From: UBA11865 sp041570195
GTDB taxonomy: Bacteria > Chloroflexota > Anaerolineae > Promineifilales > Promineifilaceae
Length of the DNA stretch: 35,252 nucleotides
Direction of reading: 5' to 3'
Assembly: GCA_041570195.1 (NCBI GenBank)
Contig: JBFFWQ010000056.1
Coordinates: 1 to 35,252, forward strand
Shown in pieces: positions 8,126 to 14,295 of the stretch (position 1 is its first letter; the number at the start of each line of letters is the position of its first letter). The notes beneath the pieces are model-generated. The model saw only the letters and a list, made by a program, of their open reading frames with translations, did not search any database and had not been told where the DNA came from. Position numbers and translations under genes: made by a program.

Positions 8126-8159
8126 AGATGAGCTGGCAGGAGCGGTAGTAGAGAGAAGA

Positions 8160-8189
8160 CCCCGGTCGAGAGCGGCCGGGGTTTTTTTT
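8160..8189 (+). terminator. Rho-independent terminator
   Basis: The stem CCCCGGTC/GGCCGGGG (8160-8167 with 8174-8181, one G-T pair) has a 6-nt loop and is followed by eight T residues. It fits termination of the small secreted protein gene. Confidence 0.85.
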
Positions 8190-8200
8190 GTTTTGCGGGC

Positions 8201-8247
8201 CATTTTCCCGGAAACGGCTCTGCGAGCTTGGCGTTTCCGGGAAAATG
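8201..8247. repeat. REP-like palindrome, copy 1
   Basis: The arms CATTTTCCCGGAAAC (8201-8215) and GTTTCCGGGAAAATG (8233-8247) are perfect inverted repeats around a 17-nt loop. The same arms occur at 8572-8604 and 9211-9243. The 15-bp CGGCCGGGGTTTTTT occurs on both sides of this copy (8173-8187 and 8262-8276). Confidence 0.85.
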
Positions 8248-8384
8248 AATGAGGCGCAATACGGCCGGGGTTTTTTCATTGTATCGCAGTTCATTTCCAG
8301 CTGACCGGCCACTTGGATGGCAAATATGTACCGGATATTGTACAATAGAGTGTATTATATATTGAGCAATAGGATGTACACTAT

Positions 8385-8606
8385 ATGACTACAAAGATAA
8401 TGCCTATTAGCGATTTGCGGCGGCAGGCTAGCCAGGTCATCAAGGCTATCCGGGAAGAAGGCGATGTTGTCTATATCACCCAGCACGGCCGGCCGGCCGT
8501 GGTTTTGGTTGATTATGAGCAGTATGAGGCTTTGATGGCTCGCCTGGAGGATCTGTCGGATCGCTATGTAGATTTTCCCGGAAACTCCAAGTTTCCGGGA
8601 AAATGA
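8385..8606 (+). CDS. Orphan Phd/YefM-family antitoxin with REP-encoded C-terminus
   Basis: This 73-aa protein matches the DNA-binding antitoxin fold of the Phd/YefM family: MPISDLRRQASQVIKAIREE, then VVYITQHGRPAVVLVDYEQYEAL. These antitoxins normally bind their own promoter and neutralise a RelE/YoeB/Doc-type toxin encoded just downstream. No toxin gene follows; the next gene is the RAYT transposase. The last 11 codons (about FPGNSKFPGK) are encoded by a perfect REP palindrome, so the toxin-binding tail appears replaced. The upstream DNA (8325-8384) is very AT-rich and carries three TGTAC motifs (8327, 8340 and 8375), plausible operator half-sites. AGGA lies 9 nt before the ATG. The antitoxin-fold call is fairly sure; function without a partner is doubtful. 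Confidence 0.75.
   Translation: MTTKIMPISDLRRQASQVIKAIREEGDVVYITQHGRPAVVLVDYEQYEALMARLEDLSDRYVDFPGNSKFPGK
8572..8604. repeat. REP-like palindrome, copy 2, inside the antitoxin CDS
   Basis: The arms ATTTTCCCGGAAACT (8572-8586) and AGTTTCCGGGAAAAT (8590-8604) are perfect 15-bp inverted repeats with a CCA loop. They encode the antitoxin C-terminus; the TGA stop overlaps the last T. A degenerate half-copy follows at 8615-8629. Confidence 0.9.
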
Positions 8607-8636
8607 TCTGCGACGAGTTTCCAGGAAAACAGGGTC

Positions 8637-9245
8637 ATGCCCCGCCGACAAGCCCACTTCAGCCAGGGTTGCAGCTACCACATCTACAACCGCGGCGCCG
8701 GCCGGCATGAGCTCTTCATTGAAGAAGACAACTACCTCTACGTCCTGCGTAGAACTAAGAAGTATGTCGACGAGCTTCGGCTTACCATCTTGGCCTACTG
8801 CTTGATGCCCAATCATTACCATTTCCTGATCCGGCAAGATGGCGAGACGGCCGCGGGTGAGTTACCCAAACGAGTATTTGGCGGTTATTCACGGGCAGTG
8901 AACAAGCGATACGGTTGGAGTGGGACCCTTTTTGAAGGACGGTACCAGGCGATCCTGGTAGATTACGACGCGTATGTCATCTCCTTATGCCGCTATATTC
9001 ACGCCAATCCGGTATTGGCTGGACTGGTGGATTCGCCTGGCCAGTGGCCGTACTCCAACTACCTGGAGTGGATTGATGAACGGCCGGGCACTTTGTGGGA
9101 TGAGGCATTTGTTCAGACTCACTTCTCGAGTCCGGCCGATTATGCGGCAAGCGTTAACGATTTCTTGTTGAGCAAACGAGATGAGCGATTTCCAGGAAAC
9201 TCGGAGGACCATTTTCCCGGAAACTTGGAGTTTCCGGGAAAATAA
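8637..9245 (+). CDS. REP-associated tyrosine transposase (RAYT, Y1/HUH family)
   Basis: This 202-aa protein belongs to the TnpA-REP group of Y1 transposases (PF01797-like), single-strand DNA nucleases that nick next to REP hairpins through a tyrosine. Visible motifs are YHIYNRG near the N-terminus, the metal-binding HUH motif in MPNHYHFLI (H60, H62), a candidate nucleophile Y84 in GGYSRAVNKRYG, then GTLFEGRYQAILVD and RYIHANPVLAGLV, all typical of RAYTs. The N-terminal two thirds look full length. The last roughly 20 residues (RFPGN..HFPGNLEFPGK) are encoded by a degenerate REP half-copy plus a complete REP palindrome, so the original stop seems lost or shifted. An AGGA within the upstream REP half-copy may serve as the ribosome-binding site. 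It is probably domesticated or vertically maintained, as RAYTs usually are. Confidence 0.9.
   Translation: MPRRQAHFSQGCSYHIYNRGAGRHELFIEEDNYLYVLRRTKKYVDELRLTILAYCLMPNHYHFLIRQDGETAAGELPKRVFGGYSRAVNKRYGWSGTLFEGRYQAILVDYDAYVISLCRYIHANPVLAGLVDSPGQWPYSNYLEWIDERPGTLWDEAFVQTHFSSPADYAASVNDFLLSKRDERFPGNSEDHFPGNLEFPGK
9211..9243. repeat. REP-like palindrome, copy 3, inside the RAYT CDS end
   Basis: The arms ATTTTCCCGGAAACT (9211-9225) and AGTTTCCGGGAAAAT (9229-9243) form a perfect 15-bp inverted repeat with loop TGG. They encode the RAYT tail, and the TAA stop sits at the palindrome end. A degenerate half-copy precedes it at 9187-9202. Confidence 0.9.
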
Positions 9246-9301
9246 AGCCCGGCCAGCGATTGCGCCGGCTGGGCCAGGGCTGAATCCAGATCAACAGAAG
9301 T

Positions 9302-10498
9302 TTACGCGGCGGCCACGGCTGTTTCTTCGGATTGCTCGCCGTCGTTGCCGGAGTCGCCGGCCGCGAAGCGGGCCACGTAGACTGCCCGGTAGCGGTCAAA
9401 GAGAACGACCAGTAGGGTCAGCAGCAGCACGAAGAAGAGGGTGTTGCCCAGGTTGATCGAGCCAGCCTCGTCTACGGCTGGTAGCAGGAACGAGTAAAGC
9501 AGGACTGAGCCGAAGTTGATCACGGCCATGACTATGAACTGGCGGATGATCGAGGTCCATTCGGTGCCGCGGCGGGCGAACCAGTGGCTGACCAACGTGT
9601 TAATGGCGATGACAAAGGCCACGCCCACCGCCAGCTCCAGGTTAGTGGCCCGGACGTCGGGCAGCACCTGGGCGAAGATGATGCTAATGAGCGAAACCAT
9701 AATGATCTTCTCGACCAGGGCCCAGCTGAAGAATGGTTCGGGATCATGCTTCATACGTTCCATCTCCTTTTCCACATGGTCCGGGATCGGATCGGCCTTG
9801 ACTGCCCAGGTGTGATCGGTCGGGGGCGTTCTCTTGGCCAGCCAGCGGAATAGCAGCACAATGGCCACTACCAGGAGAATGATCACGACAATGAGCAAAG
9901 GCCAGTTTATGGCGGCGACGATTTCCGAAAGCCCAGCATCCTTGGAAATGCCCAGGATATCTTCCTTGATGAAGTCGGTCATATCCATCTGGGCGATGTG
10001 GATCCAGGTCTCTTGCGGTATCTTGATAAAGACCCAGATAGCCCACATCGCGCCAATGGTGAAGTACCTGGGCATCTTTACCGGGTTCCAGCGTAAGCGC
10101 ACGGACTCGTAGAAGATGAAGAAGTACTCGAAGGTATTGGGGAAGAGCAGAAGCAGGTAGCGCGGGCCGGTTCCGCTATAAGACAATTCAAACAACGTCA
10201 CGCCAATCATCCGGTAGTAATACAGGAACTGGCTAATTCTGAAGGCGAACTGGTTGGTCCAGTTGCGCAGGGTCGAGATATAGGCGATGGTCAGGTAATA
10301 GATGTCCAGCGCTTTGTCATAGCCCTGGTAACCATCCAGGTTCAGGTTGGTGAATTGCTGGAAAATAGTCTGGTCGATGGCGTCCAGCACCAACGATACC
10401 AGCACACCAGGCAGCGGATAGCGGGGAATCGTCAGCGGAATCAAGAAGCGGGCCAGGACAACGATCCAGAAGACGATCATGTCGGAGGTCTCAGTCAT
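9302..10498 (-). CDS. Multipass integral membrane protein, unknown function
   Basis: This 398-aa protein has roughly eight hydrophobic segments. They include IVFWIVVLARFLIPL at the N-terminus, YLLLLFPNTFEYFFIFY, FTIGAMWAIWVFIKI, WPLLIVVIILLVVAIVLLF, IIMVSLISIIFAQVL, LAVGVAFVIAINTLV, FIVMAVINFGSVLLYSFLL and TLFFVLLLTLLVVLF. A charged loop (about residues 235-260) lies near the middle, and the C-terminus is acidic and likely cytoplasmic (GDSGNDGEQSEE). I recognise no transporter or enzyme signature. GAGGAGGG lies upstream of the ATG at 10498. The gene is convergent with the RAYT gene and stands alone. A conserved hypothetical of environmental Chloroflexota is the likeliest status. Confidence 0.7.
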   Translation of the reverse strand: MTETSDMIVFWIVVLARFLIPLTIPRYPLPGVLVSLVLDAIDQTIFQQFTNLNLDGYQGYDKALDIYYLTIAYISTLRNWTNQFAFRISQFLYYYRMIGVTLFELSYSGTGPRYLLLLFPNTFEYFFIFYESVRLRWNPVKMPRYFTIGAMWAIWVFIKIPQETWIHIAQMDMTDFIKEDILGISKDAGLSEIVAAINWPLLIVVIILLVVAIVLLFRWLAKRTPPTDHTWAVKADPIPDHVEKEMERMKHDPEPFFSWALVEKIIMVSLISIIFAQVLPDVRATNLELAVGVAFVIAINTLVSHWFARRGTEWTSIIRQFIVMAVINFGSVLLYSFLLPAVDEAGSINLGNTLFFVLLLTLLVVLFDRYRAVYVARFAAGDSGNDGEQSEETAVAAA

Positions 10499-10524
10499 AA
10501 CAGCAATTTCCCTCCTCAGAGAAT

Positions 10525-10559
10525 AGCCTTCAGCTTACAGCTTTCAGCCTTCAGCTTTG
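10525..10559. repeat. Heptamer array (AGCNTTC), five units
   Basis: AGCCTTC, AGCTTAC, AGCTTTC, AGCCTTC and AGCTTTG are gapless. The array lies just upstream of the ribosome-binding site of the membrane protein gene. The rest of the gap to 10796 holds a short GACGCAGATA/ACGCAGATT motif (10629 onward) and a possible -10 TACAAT (10715-10720), and no gene. Confidence 0.8.
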
Positions 10560-10796
10560 CGGTTCCAAAGGACGGCGATTTTCACCCGTGGTGGCGCAAT
10601 GGAAAGCGCAAAGCTTCCTTTGAAAATGGACGCAGATAACGCAGATTAGAACTGGGAAAGTATACCAGACCATAACAATAACACGAAAACAGTCGACCGA
10701 AATCGATCCTGCGCTACAATTCTCCACTATGGCAGAAGCACCCGGCAAGTCATCCTTCAGCCTTCATCCCTCATCCTTTCGAGATCGGACTAACTC

Positions 10797-11939
10797 ATGC
10801 GAATTCTCTGTGTAGATATCGGTACCGGCACCCAGGACATTTTTCTCTACGACGCCCGGTTGGACCTGGAGAACGGCTTCAAAGTGGTGGCACCTTCGCC
10901 AACGATGATGGTCCACCGCCGGCTACGGCAAGCCACGCAAAACGGCCGGCCGGCGCTGCTGACCGGGGTGACCATGGGCGGCGGACCCAGCCATTGGGCG
11001 GTCGAAGCTCATATCGAGGCCGGCTACCCGGTCTACGCCACGCCGGACGCCGCCCGCTCTTTCGACGACGACCTGGCCATGATCGGCGACATGGGCATTC
11101 AGATCGTGGCTGAAGACGAAGTCAAGGGCCTGCCTGGCGATGTGCAGCGCCTGGAATTGCGTGACTTTGACTTCCCAGCCATCGCCCGGGCCTTCGGCCA
11201 ATTCGGGGTGAACCTTGACGACCTGGCGGCGGTGGCCGTGGCCGTTTTCGATCATGGCGCCGCCCCACCCGGCTATTCTGACCGCCAATTTCGCTTTGAC
11301 TATATCGCCGAGCGGCTGGAGTCGCACGGTCGTTTGAGCGGCTTCGCTTATCCGGCGGCCGAAGTACCGGCGATCATGACCCGCCTGGCGGCGGTGGCCA
11401 ATTCGGCTGGCGACGTAGACGCGCCGCTGGTGCTGATGGACACTGCCCCGGCGGCTGTGCTGGGCGCTACGCTGGATCCACATGCACGCGACCGGGAGCG
11501 GCTGGAAGTGGTCAACGTAGGCAACTTCCATACGCTGGCGTTCCGTCTTAACGGCGCGGCCATCGAAGGCGTGTTCGAGCACCACACTGGCTTGCTGGAC
11601 CAGGCCAAGCTCGACGGCCTGCTGCTGGCCCTGGCCCAGGGCACGCTGCGTCACGAGGATGTCTTCGGCGATCATGGCCATGGCGCAACGATCATTTCAC
11701 CCGAAGCGCTGGATCTGGACCAGGGCGACTTTGGCGTGGTGGCCACGGGTCCACGGCGGGCCATGTTGAACGATTCTGGCTTGCGGCCCTATTTCGCCAC
11801 CCCGTTCGGCGACATGATGCTGGTCGGTTGCTTTGGGCTGCTGGCGGCGACGGCCGATGTGTTGCCCGAACTGAGCGGGCCCATCCGGGCTTCGCTGGCC
11901 GGGGCTGGCGGTCAGGGAACGCCGCCGTGGGAGCTGTAG
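10797..11939 (+). CDS. DUF1786 (COG4012) family protein, ASKHA-like
   Basis: This 380-aa cytoplasmic protein opens with ILCVDIGTGTQDIFLYD, a phosphate-1-like loop of the actin/Hsp70/sugar-kinase (ASKHA) superfamily. Other segments I associate with the DUF1786 family are TMGGGPSHWAVEAH, VAVFDHGAAPPGYSDRQFRF, LMDTAPAAVLGATLD, VNVGNFHTLAFRL and GVFEHHTGLL. The family is sometimes labelled a putative pyruvate-formate-lyase-activating protein, but no radical-SAM CxxxCxxC motif is present and I would not use that name. The biochemical role is unknown; ATP binding is inferred from the N-terminal loop. The ATG at 10797 has only a weak GAGA upstream. The neighbours give no functional hint. Confidence 0.8.
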   Translation: MRILCVDIGTGTQDIFLYDARLDLENGFKVVAPSPTMMVHRRLRQATQNGRPALLTGVTMGGGPSHWAVEAHIEAGYPVYATPDAARSFDDDLAMIGDMGIQIVAEDEVKGLPGDVQRLELRDFDFPAIARAFGQFGVNLDDLAAVAVAVFDHGAAPPGYSDRQFRFDYIAERLESHGRLSGFAYPAAEVPAIMTRLAAVANSAGDVDAPLVLMDTAPAAVLGATLDPHARDRERLEVVNVGNFHTLAFRLNGAAIEGVFEHHTGLLDQAKLDGLLLALAQGTLRHEDVFGDHGHGATIISPEALDLDQGDFGVVATGPRRAMLNDSGLRPYFATPFGDMMLVGCFGLLAATADVLPELSGPIRASLAGAGGQGTPPWEL

Positions 11940-12084
11940 GCCGGGCGGCCGCACAAAGTCGCGCAGATTCGCACAAAGTTGCCACACTGATGCGATAAAG
12001 TCATGATATGATGTATTGTGAGCCGCTCAGCCGGCGTTAACTGGGCGTACTGCTGAATACAGTCAATGACAGCGGAGGTGAGTC

Positions 12085-13005
12085 ATGTCGAGGGGTTTGC
12101 GAATCGCGCTAGTCGTCGTTGGGATAATCGTGGTCGTGCTGGTTGCCGGGGTGCTGTTGTTCACTCGTTCCATCGCAGTGGATACGGTCAGCCTGTTACC
12201 CGATGAACGGCCGGAAATCGTCCAGGAGCCCGAAGATCTGGGGATGCCCTGTGAAGATGTCAGCGTGGTCAACGAGGATGGTCAACGGCTGACCGGATGG
12301 TACATACCGGGCGACAACGGGGCGACCATCATGGCTGCCCACGGCAGTCCGGGCGGCCGGCAAGACGTGCTGTACGAGGCCCAATTCTTCAATGAGCGAG
12401 GCTACAGCGTGCTCATGGGCAGCTTCAGGGCCCATGACGAAAGCGAGGGGGAAAGGGTCACCTACGGCTCCGACGAGCAAAAGGATTTGGCCGCCTGGCA
12501 CCAATACTTACTGGGTCGGGACGACGTCGATCCGGAGCGCATCGGCCTGTACGGCGAGTCGATGGGCGGCGGCACGTCGATCCTGTATACGGCGAAGAAC
12601 GACGGTATCAGGGCTTTGGCCACGGTCAGCGGCTTCGCCCTGACGCAAGAGGTAGTCGAGCATTTCATCAAGTACGAGAATCCGGGCCTGCCTAAATGGC
12701 TGATCAGCATTCTATCGAGTCTGATCGTCTTCTGGGGCGAGCAGGTAGGTGATTTTGACGTGGAGGAACTGGATACAGAGGCGGTCATCGCGGATATAAG
12801 CCCAAGCCCGCTGCTGATCATGCATGGCGAGAGCGACGACAAGACCGGCGGTAGTTGCGGCCAGCAGCTATACGATGCGGCCGAAGAACCCAAAGAGATC
12901 TGGTTATGTCCGGAGTGCAAGCATGTCGACTTCGAGAAGCACCGGCCGGAAGAGTATCAACAAACGCTGCTGGTCTTCTTCGATCAGCACCTGTTGGAGG
13001 AATGA
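12085..13005 (+). CDS. Membrane-anchored alpha/beta hydrolase
   Basis: This 306-aa protein has an N-terminal membrane helix (about 5-28, IALVVVGIIVVVLVAGVLLF) followed by an extracytoplasmic alpha/beta-hydrolase domain. The oxyanion segment is HGSPGG (86-91). The nucleophile elbow is GESMGG with Ser159, the acid is probably Asp251 or Asp252 in HGESDDKT, and the catalytic His280 lies in ECKHVDF. The triad is thus complete and the length is normal for the BAAT/dienelactone/FrsA-like group. The substrate is unknown, with esterase or peptidase activity likely. GGAGGTGA precedes the ATG at 12085, and TATGAT at 12007-12012 is a possible -10. The gene ends 8 bp from the convergent nitroreductase gene. 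Confidence 0.85.
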   Translation: MSRGLRIALVVVGIIVVVLVAGVLLFTRSIAVDTVSLLPDERPEIVQEPEDLGMPCEDVSVVNEDGQRLTGWYIPGDNGATIMAAHGSPGGRQDVLYEAQFFNERGYSVLMGSFRAHDESEGERVTYGSDEQKDLAAWHQYLLGRDDVDPERIGLYGESMGGGTSILYTAKNDGIRALATVSGFALTQEVVEHFIKYENPGLPKWLISILSSLIVFWGEQVGDFDVEELDTEAVIADISPSPLLIMHGESDDKTGGSCGQQLYDAAEEPKEIWLCPECKHVDFEKHRPEEYQQTLLVFFDQHLLEE

Positions 13006-13013
13006 GGCAGCGC

Positions 13014-13859
13014 CTAATGCTCGAAGTGGTACGGCACTGACGGGTCGACCTTGCCTACCGGGGCGACGTAGACGGTGAATTCGTCCTGCCCGTCGAGACT
13101 TAGCAACGCGTCGACCTTCTCTTGATCATAGCCGCCCACGGCGCAGGCGCCGGCGCCAATGGCCTCGGCCGCCAGGTAGAGGTTCTGGCACAGGTGCCCG
13201 GCGTCCATGGCGATGAGCTTGGGCGAGATGAAGCTGTAGCGCCACTCGGTGCGGTAGGGTAAAACCGACCACAGGAAGATCACCGCCGCCTGTCGCTGCC
13301 AGCGGGCGAAGGTCGACCGCACTTGTTCGGCCAGCCCGGCCGCCGGCCGCAGGAAGTGCAGCTTGTGATCCAGCGGCAGGTAACGGTAAAGGCCGGCCTC
13401 AAGACGGCTACCGTGACGGCTAACGTGACCGCTAACGTGATTGATCAGCAAGTAAGTCTCGAAGGGATGGCGTGCGCCGGCCGAGGGAACGGTCCGCAGC
13501 AAGACCTTGGCCTCGTCCAGCGTCGCCGGCCGCTCAGCGGCCGACCATTCATGGAAGGCCATGGTGGCCTGTTCGTCCACGCCCTGGGTGGCCCACAGCA
13601 AGAAGGACAGTTCTTCCAGGGTTAGGGCCTGGCTCGTGTACTGGCGCCGGCTGCGGCGCCGGTTGATGGTTTTGATGAGGGGCATTTGTCCGACCGTCAG
13701 CTCGTCGGCCGGAACCAGATCAACCAGGACAGCTCCGGCCGGAGGGGGTTTCTGGAATGCGGGGCGCGGCCGGCCGAGGCGTTGGTCGGTGCCCTCATCG
13801 GCCCACTCATCCCAACGATCCGATTTCAGCATATCGCGCTGTTGGACATCTTTTGACAT
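13014..13859 (-). CDS. SagB/ThcOx-type nitroreductase-family dehydrogenase
   Basis: This 281-aa FMN-dependent oxidoreductase of the nitroreductase fold belongs to the SagB-type subgroup. Visible motifs are INRRRSRRQYTSQALTLEEL followed by SFLLWATQG (FMN phosphate binding), RTVPSAGARHPFETYLL, GLYRYLPLDHKL, DAGHLCQNLYLAAEAIGAGACAVGGY and APVGK near the end. SagB proteins oxidise azoline rings in peptide natural products, but no YcaO cyclodehydratase or precursor peptide is near, so a stand-alone role is likely. A loop carries the four-residue repeats HVSG, HVSR, HGSR from a 12-bp triplication (13405-13440). GAGGAG lies 8 nt before the ATG at 13859. It is convergent with the hydrolase gene. Confidence 0.85.
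   Translation of the reverse strand: MSKDVQQRDMLKSDRWDEWADEGTDQRLGRPRPAFQKPPPAGAVLVDLVPADELTVGQMPLIKTINRRRSRRQYTSQALTLEELSFLLWATQGVDEQATMAFHEWSAAERPATLDEAKVLLRTVPSAGARHPFETYLLINHVSGHVSRHGSRLEAGLYRYLPLDHKLHFLRPAAGLAEQVRSTFARWQRQAAVIFLWSVLPYRTEWRYSFISPKLIAMDAGHLCQNLYLAAEAIGAGACAVGGYDQEKVDALLSLDGQDEFTVYVAPVGKVDPSVPYHFEH
13405..13440. repeat. 12-bp tandem triplication inside the SagB-like gene
   Basis: Three copies of a 12-mer (CGGCTAACGTGA with single-base variants) are gapless and in frame. They encode HVSG/HVSR/HGSR in a loop just before the conserved GLYRYLPL segment. Confidence 0.85.
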
Positions 13860-13959
13860 GGCTCTACTCCTCGCCCGGCGGCAATGTATTTTCCGGCGTT
13901 ATGCCCATCGACGATAGTGTATCATAGTGACCTGGCCAGACGGTACTATTTTCAACATT

Positions 13960-14081
13960 CTATCCACAGTTACAGGCACGTTCTCCCCAGATTTCCACAA
14001 CTTATCCACAGGTTGCTGCCTGTTCAGCGCGGCCGGTTTTCCACAAGTTGTTGATAAGTGAGGGGAAAATGCTGTGGAAAA
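13960..14081. other. DnaA-box cluster, candidate oriC
   Basis: Six DnaA-box-like 9-mers lie in 122 bp of non-coding DNA. On the plus strand they are CTATCCACA (13960), ATTTCCACA (13991), TTATCCACA (14002, perfect) and TTTTCCACA (14037). On the minus strand they are TTATCAACA (14049-14057, perfect alternative consensus TTATNNACA) and TTTTCCACA (14073-14081). The DNA just to the left (13885-13960) is more AT-rich than the surroundings. dnaA, dnaN and other usual oriC neighbours are absent from this window. It could be the replication origin, a DnaA-titrating locus, or a DnaA-regulated promoter for the Hsp70-like gene. Confidence 0.6.
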
Positions 14082-14233
14082 GGTGGGGGGTTGGGGTTAG
14101 GGGCTGGTTGCCGATCCCCGACCCTTAACACCTAGCCCCCATTACCAATCTGTTTCTTGCTTTACAGTCAATGGTCGAGGTCGTGGTAGAATTGTTTGTT
14201 TGCCGGGCTGGCCTTTGATCACGCATCAGTGAG
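14082..14233. other. Intergenic stretch between DnaA-box cluster and Hsp70-like gene
   Basis: It contains a G-run (14082-14107) and a heptamer-like array GATCCCC, GACCCTT, AACACCT, AGCCCCC, ATTACCA (14113-14147). A short perfect inverted repeat CATCAGT/ACTGATG lies at 14224-14241. No gene is seen. Confidence 0.5.
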
Positions 14234-14280
14234 TACTGATGTCACTGGGCACTGATCACTGCTCTGGCCACTGAGCACTG
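14234..14280. repeat. Heptamer array of the CACTGNN family
   Basis: CACTG cores occur at 14243, 14250, 14257, 14269 and 14276, at 7-bp spacing with one 12-bp step, and TACTG sits at 14234. The array ends 4 bp before the GGAGGA ribosome-binding site of the Hsp70-like gene, so it probably lies in the leader. Confidence 0.7.
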
Positions 14281-14295
14281 CTGCGGAGGAACCTC

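Larger units (their letters stand above)
8201..9243 (+). mobile_element. REP/RAYT unit ('REPtron'-like)
   Basis: One REP-associated tyrosine transposase gene lies among three perfect REP-like palindromes and two degenerate half-copies (8615-8629 and 9187-9202). RAYTs are known to act on cognate REP hairpins located next to their own gene, and the arrangement here fits that. The unit encloses a Phd/YefM-like antitoxin gene. Whether all three copies derive from one insertion is inferred. Confidence 0.7.

Noticed and set aside
8262..8276. Second complete terminator after REP copy 1
   Set aside because: Only the 3' arm and T-run are present; the matching 5' arm CCCCGG is missing.
8355..8837. 160-codon minus-strand frame across the antitoxin and RAYT start
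   Set aside because: The plus strand carries two recognisable families (Phd/YefM and Y1 transposase); the minus frame has no recognisable domain.
14082..14147. Strong terminator or G-quadruplex upstream of the Hsp70-like gene
   Set aside because: The G-rich and C-rich parts do not pair cleanly and no T-run follows; a heptamer-like periodicity explains the C-rich part better.
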